Shown: in pieces, positions 60,190 through 64,000 of the stretch | Layout: every line of letters starts with the position of its first letter | Position numbering within the stretch: the stretch's first letter is position 1 | NCBI GenBank assembly: GCA_964519665.1 | Contig: CAZFIV010000027.1 | Span: forward strand, 1-64,000 | Length of the DNA stretch: 64,000 nt | Origin: JANQQN01 sp964519665 | GTDB lineage: Bacteria > Myxococcota > Kuafuiibacteriia > Kuafuiibacteriales > Kuafuiibacteriaceae | Direction of reading: 5' to 3' | Position numbers and translations under genes: made by a program | The notes under the pieces: model-generated | Seen by the model: the letters and a program-made list of their open reading frames with translations, nothing else | What the model was told of the DNA's origin: nothing | Database searches by the model: none

Positions 60190-62415
60190 ATGAACGCCGC
60201 CCTCGTGCGTCGAGCAGTGCTGATCGGATGCGCGCTCGGGTCGGTCGCCGCCGTTCCGCCCGACCCCAAGCGCGTGCGCGCGGTCCCCAAGGGCGAGGCT
60301 TCAATCACGCTCGACGGTCGCCTCGATGAGCCGGTGTGGAAGACCGCGCCGATCGCGTCCGACTTCGTCGAACGAACGCCCTACCCTAAACGCAAGCCCC
60401 CCGTGCGAACCGAGTTCCGCGTTCTGTTCGACGAGGGCACGGTCTACGTCGGAGTGGTCTCGTACACCGGTGGGGTGCCGCCTCGAGGCCGGGAGCGGGC
60501 CCGCGACAGCTTCGAGGTCTTCGCCGATGACGCCATCTCGCTGAAGTTCGATGTTCGGCTCGACCGCCGGACCACCGTCGGATTCGTGACCAACCCCGCC
60601 GGGGTCCAGCTCGACTATGTGGCGGTCGAAAACGGGGGCGATTTCCGGCGGGAGTTCGACGCGATCTGGGACGTCGAGACGTCGGTCACCGACGACGCCT
60701 GGGTCGCGGAGTTTGCGATTCCGGTCGTCGCGTTGGGGCTTCCGTCCGGAGAAGACATCAACCGCATCGGACTCCAGATCAGTCGCGATCACAACGCGCG
60801 ACTCGCGACCTACGACTGGTCCGAAATGCCGCCCGAATTCGGGCCCACCGCCGCTCTGTATTATGGCCGGGTCGACGACCTGAAAGGCCTCAGCGGGGGC
60901 AATCCGCTCACCATCCTCCCCTACGCACTCGGTTCCCTCGACTACGACCCGCGACGGGCGGCGGTCGACGACGACCTCGATTACAAATTCGGGGGCGACC
61001 TCCGCGCCCGCTTCGGCCAAGACATCTGGACCGAGCTCACCATCTTGACCGACTTCGCCCAGGTCGACCTCGACAACCCGGTCGTCAACACCAACCGCTT
61101 TCCTCTGTTCTTCCCGGAGCGCCGTCCATTTTTCCTCTCCGGTCTCGAGGTCTTCGACTTCGGCGCCTCGGAGTTCTCTCAGATCTTCTTTTCTCGACGG
61201 ATCGGCCTCGACGACAGCGGAAACACCGTCCCGCTGCTTGCGGGCCTCAAGTCGTACGGAAGTGTCGGTGACTTCCGCTTCGGATTGCTGCAGGTGTTGA
61301 CCGACGAAGATGGTGACGAACCCGCGCGCAGCTTCTCCGTGGCCCGCGTCCGGCAAAACTTCGGGGAGCGAGGCCATCTCGGCCTCATGGCCACCCTCGA
61401 AGGACGGGTGCCTCCGCTGTCGAGCGGCGACCCGCCGTTCGAACCCAATCTCTCGGTGGGTGGCGACGGCGCGTTTCGAGCGCTCGGCCGTCGCCTCGAG
61501 CTGACCGGGTTCTTGGCCGGAACCATCAACCACGAAGGCGATCTCGAGCGGGGAACCAGCGGACAAGCCTCGGTCGCCTGGCGGGGCGAGAATCTGCAGC
61601 CGTCGGTCGCCGTGTCGTTCGTGTCGGAGCGATTCAACCCAACGATCGGCTTCGTAGCCCGACGCAATCTTCTGCAGACCCGACTCAACTTGTTGGCCAT
61701 CTTCCGGCCGGAGGGGTCCGGCATCCAGGAGCTGAGCTTCTCGGTGAGGGGCCTGATCGAGCAGCAGCTCAGCGACGGCGAAACGCTCGGTCAGCGGGCC
61801 GACGGCGAGGTCTACGTGCGCTTTCGTAACGGCCTCGAAGCCGGCGTGGTCGTGGCCAAAACCGAGGACACCGTTCGCGAGGGCTTCACGCTGCTGAACC
61901 AGGTTCCGGTCGCGCCCGACCGCTACTTTGGCGAGTCCCTCGTCGTCTACGCCGGGAGGACATCCCAACGTAACCCCTACTTCGATGTCAGCTATACTCG
62001 AGATACGTCGCTGTTCGGCGGATTGATCCAGACCATCGACGGGTTTGCGGGCGTCAACCTGCTCGGATACATGCGCGCCGAAGTTGGGGCTGGTCATTCG
62101 TGGGTCGACTTCGACGGGCGCGACACGATCGAAACCACAACCGTCAACGCGAAGGTGAGCGCGACGCCCACCACGAAGCTGGTGATCGACTTCATCGGCC
62201 AGTCGAATTCGGTCGAAGGCCGGTTGACCGGGCTCGTCCGCCTCCGGTGGCGCTACCTCCCCGGCTCCGACCTATTCCTTGTCTATCGAGAAAACGTGGC
62301 CTGCAGCGGCTTCTTCCTGTGCGGAGACGACGACCCCGACGTTTCTCGAGACGAGGTCGAACCCTTTCGCAGCGTGACGCTCAAGCTCAACTATCGGTTC
62401 GATGCCCTACTGTAA
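60190..62415 (+). CDS. DUF5916 outer-membrane protein with carbohydrate-binding-like N domain
   Basis: 741 residues from ATG 60190 with a signal peptide (MNAALVRRAVLIGCALGSVA). Residues about 35-215 are a CBM9-like domain (ITLDGRLDEPVWKTAP, DSFEVFADDAISLKFDV). The rest is a DUF5916 domain: RFPLFFPERRPFFLSG, IFFSRRIGLDDSG, then outer-membrane barrel strands. The C terminus ends LNYRFDALL. ATG 60172 is an alternative. Function is unknown, but such proteins are common in Bacteroidota and Myxococcota envelopes. It overlaps the downstream FHA gene end by 9 bases. Confidence 0.88.
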   Translation: MNAALVRRAVLIGCALGSVAAVPPDPKRVRAVPKGEASITLDGRLDEPVWKTAPIASDFVERTPYPKRKPPVRTEFRVLFDEGTVYVGVVSYTGGVPPRGRERARDSFEVFADDAISLKFDVRLDRRTTVGFVTNPAGVQLDYVAVENGGDFRREFDAIWDVETSVTDDAWVAEFAIPVVALGLPSGEDINRIGLQISRDHNARLATYDWSEMPPEFGPTAALYYGRVDDLKGLSGGNPLTILPYALGSLDYDPRRAAVDDDLDYKFGGDLRARFGQDIWTELTILTDFAQVDLDNPVVNTNRFPLFFPERRPFFLSGLEVFDFGASEFSQIFFSRRIGLDDSGNTVPLLAGLKSYGSVGDFRFGLLQVLTDEDGDEPARSFSVARVRQNFGERGHLGLMATLEGRVPPLSSGDPPFEPNLSVGGDGAFRALGRRLELTGFLAGTINHEGDLERGTSGQASVAWRGENLQPSVAVSFVSERFNPTIGFVARRNLLQTRLNLLAIFRPEGSGIQELSFSVRGLIEQQLSDGETLGQRADGEVYVRFRNGLEAGVVVAKTEDTVREGFTLLNQVPVAPDRYFGESLVVYAGRTSQRNPYFDVSYTRDTSLFGGLIQTIDGFAGVNLLGYMRAEVGAGHSWVDFDGRDTIETTTVNAKVSATPTTKLVIDFIGQSNSVEGRLTGLVRLRWRYLPGSDLFLVYRENVACSGFFLCGDDDPDVSRDEVEPFRSVTLKLNYRFDALL

Positions 62416-64000
62416 GATGAGCTTCTTATAGAGGCGATTGACGTACCTTCTCGTTCTTCGAAAGGTCTCCTCAGCCTTCTCTCGCTGATAGATCTTTTCT
62501 TTCTTCCAGCGCGGACCCCTCTTTCGATAGTACTTCTCGTTGATTTCGTAGGTGATCCGCCACAAGCGTTCGTAGTCTCGCTTGACCGCCTTGTCGCTCA
62601 CCAGCGAAGGATCGGCCTCGATGGCGCGCTCGATCGCATCCCGCTTTTGAACGAAAACCACGAACTCGGTGGCTCCAAGAGGATACTTTTCCTGATTGAT
62701 CGCGGCCAACGCGACCGCGAGATCGGGGCCTTCGTCCCCGCCACCATTGTCCCGAGCTTCCGGCTCATCCGACGAGGGCGCCTCGGCCCGCTTGGCGGCG
62801 GCCAATCGCGCCGCTTCTTGCTGCTTTTCGGCCGCGCGATCGAGGACGGCTCTCAGGTCCGGGGCGCCATCAGGCCCGTCTTGGCCCGGACTCTGGGCTC
62901 GGTCGGTAGGAACCTCGGTCGCTCGTCGCGCCATCGCGCCGTCAGGGGCCCGCGCCGGCCCATCTTGGGCGATGGAAACGCGTTCGATCTCGAGGCCGAT
63001 CTGCGCCACCAAGCCAAACCCAGCGCCGAGCACCAGGAGGATGCCGAGCACCAGCGCGACGTACTGAAGAGCCTTCACCACATCGAAGACTTTCAGCCAC
63101 TGGAAGTGATAGTAGACCACGACCGCGACGTACAGGAGCGACAGAAGCGGCTGAAGCAGCACCAAGTAGGGAACATTCGCCGCCACCAGAATCGGGCCGA
63201 GCCCCACCGGTACGATGCCGACCAGATTCAGCGTGAGCCCATGTACGATGTTGTTGGTTCGACTCCGATACGTCGACTGCCCCTTGAAGAGGTCAATGAG
63301 GAACCGCTGAATCGGATGCAGGAGAAGACCGAAGACCGACGCCACCAAAGCGCCGGCGGCTACGAAGGGCAGCGCGCCCAACAGCACTCCGCTCGGGAAC
63401 GTCCCGGTCTGTAGCGCGGTGCCGATGGCCGCGAGCAGGAGCGACCCAAACCCCATCAGAAAAGCGGCTGGGAGCACGTAGGCCGCGATTTCAATGCTGG
63501 TCATCGCCGGCAGCGGTTGCTCGTGCAGGCTCCTTTGGGTTCTGCCGATCGGGTTCAGCGCCATGAGGGGCGCTTCCAATAAGTAGAAGGCAAACGCTCG
63601 GGGAAGCGCGACGAAGAAGTAGCCGAAGCCGCGGGGCTCGGGCTCATCATTGTCGAGACTCGGTGCGCCGAACGCCGATGGCTCCAAGGCGGGCACCGAA
63701 GGGAGCTGAGCGCCGGTGGGCTCGAACGGGGCCACCGGCGCTGCAAAGTCGCTCGGCGCACCGACGGGGTCGACTTGCGGGGCCGGCGCGGCCATTTCGA
63801 CGTACACGACCTCGAACTTTCGCTGGGCTAGCGAAAAGGTACGGCCTTGGGTCAGACGAACCGGCACCGTGATGCGCTGGTCATCGACGTAGGTTCCATT
63901 GGACGAGTTGAGGTCTTCGAGCAGCCAGGCGCCGTCTTGGTGGAAGATGCGAGCGTGGCGTTTGGAGATGGACTCGTCGCGTAGGGAGATATCCGTCCTT
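62407..64000 (-). CDS. FHA-domain membrane protein (N terminus outside window)
   Basis: A frame open to the right edge; its N terminus is beyond 64000. The visible start of the chain shows an FHA domain: ISLRDESISKRHARIFHQDG, LLEDLNSSNGTYVDD, RLTQG, so it recognises phosphothreonine. A Pro-rich linker, five or six membrane helices (about 150-330), a charged disordered linker and a basic C-terminal domain (ERLWRITYEINEKYYRKR) follow. It probably joins a Ser/Thr kinase pathway to the membrane. The partner is unknown. Confidence 0.85.
   Translation of the reverse strand, partial: RTDISLRDESISKRHARIFHQDGAWLLEDLNSSNGTYVDDQRITVPVRLTQGRTFSLAQRKFEVVYVEMAAPAPQVDPVGAPSDFAAPVAPFEPTGAQLPSVPALEPSAFGAPSLDNDEPEPRGFGYFFVALPRAFAFYLLEAPLMALNPIGRTQRSLHEQPLPAMTSIEIAAYVLPAAFLMGFGSLLLAAIGTALQTGTFPSGVLLGALPFVAAGALVASVFGLLLHPIQRFLIDLFKGQSTYRSRTNNIVHGLTLNLVGIVPVGLGPILVAANVPYLVLLQPLLSLLYVAVVVYYHFQWLKVFDVVKALQYVALVLGILLVLGAGFGLVAQIGLEIERVSIAQDGPARAPDGAMARRATEVPTDRAQSPGQDGPDGAPDLRAVLDRAAEKQQEAARLAAAKRAEAPSSDEPEARDNGGGDEGPDLAVALAAINQEKYPLGATEFVVFVQKRDAIERAIEADPSLVSDKAVKRDYERLWRITYEINEKYYRKRGPRWKKEKIYQREKAEETFRRTRRYVNRLYKKLILQ

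Overview
The window is 64 kb of high-GC DNA that looks like a Myxococcota-type (former deltaproteobacterial) chromosome. The signs are eukaryote-like Ser/Thr protein kinases, hybrid histidine kinases, FHA and TPR proteins, an ECF sigma operon, Ku/LigD end joining and split-subunit Pnt transhydrogenase. A run of exactly 100 N (42214-42313) inside a tandem repeat shows that this is a scaffolded draft. No insertion sequence, CRISPR array, rRNA gene or replication origin was recognised.

Layout. 0.5-8.5 kb: Ser/Thr kinase, DivIVA, yggS, maf, proC, a DUF1285-like protein, an M19 dipeptidase-like protein and an inositol-phosphatase-like enzyme. 8.7-12.1 kb: a compact plus-strand locus with two small ORFs, five tRNA genes, one tRNA-like RNA, a bulged hairpin RNA, an HNH protein and a short Ro60/TROVE protein, closed by a strong intrinsic terminator. 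12.2-17.1 kb: an NBD-only Hsp70 and a minus-strand ECF sigma/anti-sigma/envelope operon. 17.2-22.4 kb: a minus-strand operon for NAD(P) transhydrogenase, a quinone-oxidoreductase-like enzyme, endonuclease III and a CoA-binding protein. 22.5-25.2 kb: ChaN-like lipoprotein, HAD hydrolase and a bacterial cereblon (CULT-domain) protein. 25.6-32.2 kb: EF-G paralogue, mtaB, a histone-deacetylase-fold protein and DnaJ. 32.3-41.2 kb: acyltransferase plus GpsA-like pair, Uma2 protein, hybrid kinase, threonine dehydratase and a second Ser/Thr kinase. 41.3-45.5 kb: a START-domain protein with a histone-H1-like tail, overlapped by a lysine-methyltransferase-like gene, then an FAD enzyme/methyltransferase pair. 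45.6-55.4 kb: sensor kinase, MerR/TPR protein, Ku, LigD, and two REC-GGDEF-EAL proteins (one apparently intact, one degenerate). 55.5-64 kb: esterase, YkvA, ABC-F, TPR protein, DUF5916 outer-membrane protein and a truncated FHA membrane protein.

The most interesting part is 8.7-12.1 kb. Ro60 proteins bind misfolded RNAs and tRNA-mimicking Y RNAs, and here a stripped-down Ro60 lies directly downstream of tRNA and tRNA-like RNAs on the same strand. The five readable anticodons (Lys-UUU, Asp-GUC, Trp-CCA, Glu-UUC, Leu-CAG) are all species known to be cut by anticodon nucleases or VapC-type toxins, and the Leu tRNA lacks the long variable arm. I suggest, as inference, an RNA-surveillance or tRNA-replacement locus. 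Further points of note are the cereblon-like protein with an exact tri-Trp cage spacing, the H1-like protein/methyltransferase overlap, and several enzymes with a substituted key residue (M19 Glu to Gln, GpsA Lys to Ala, degenerate GGDEF/EAL, endonuclease III lacking one cluster Cys).
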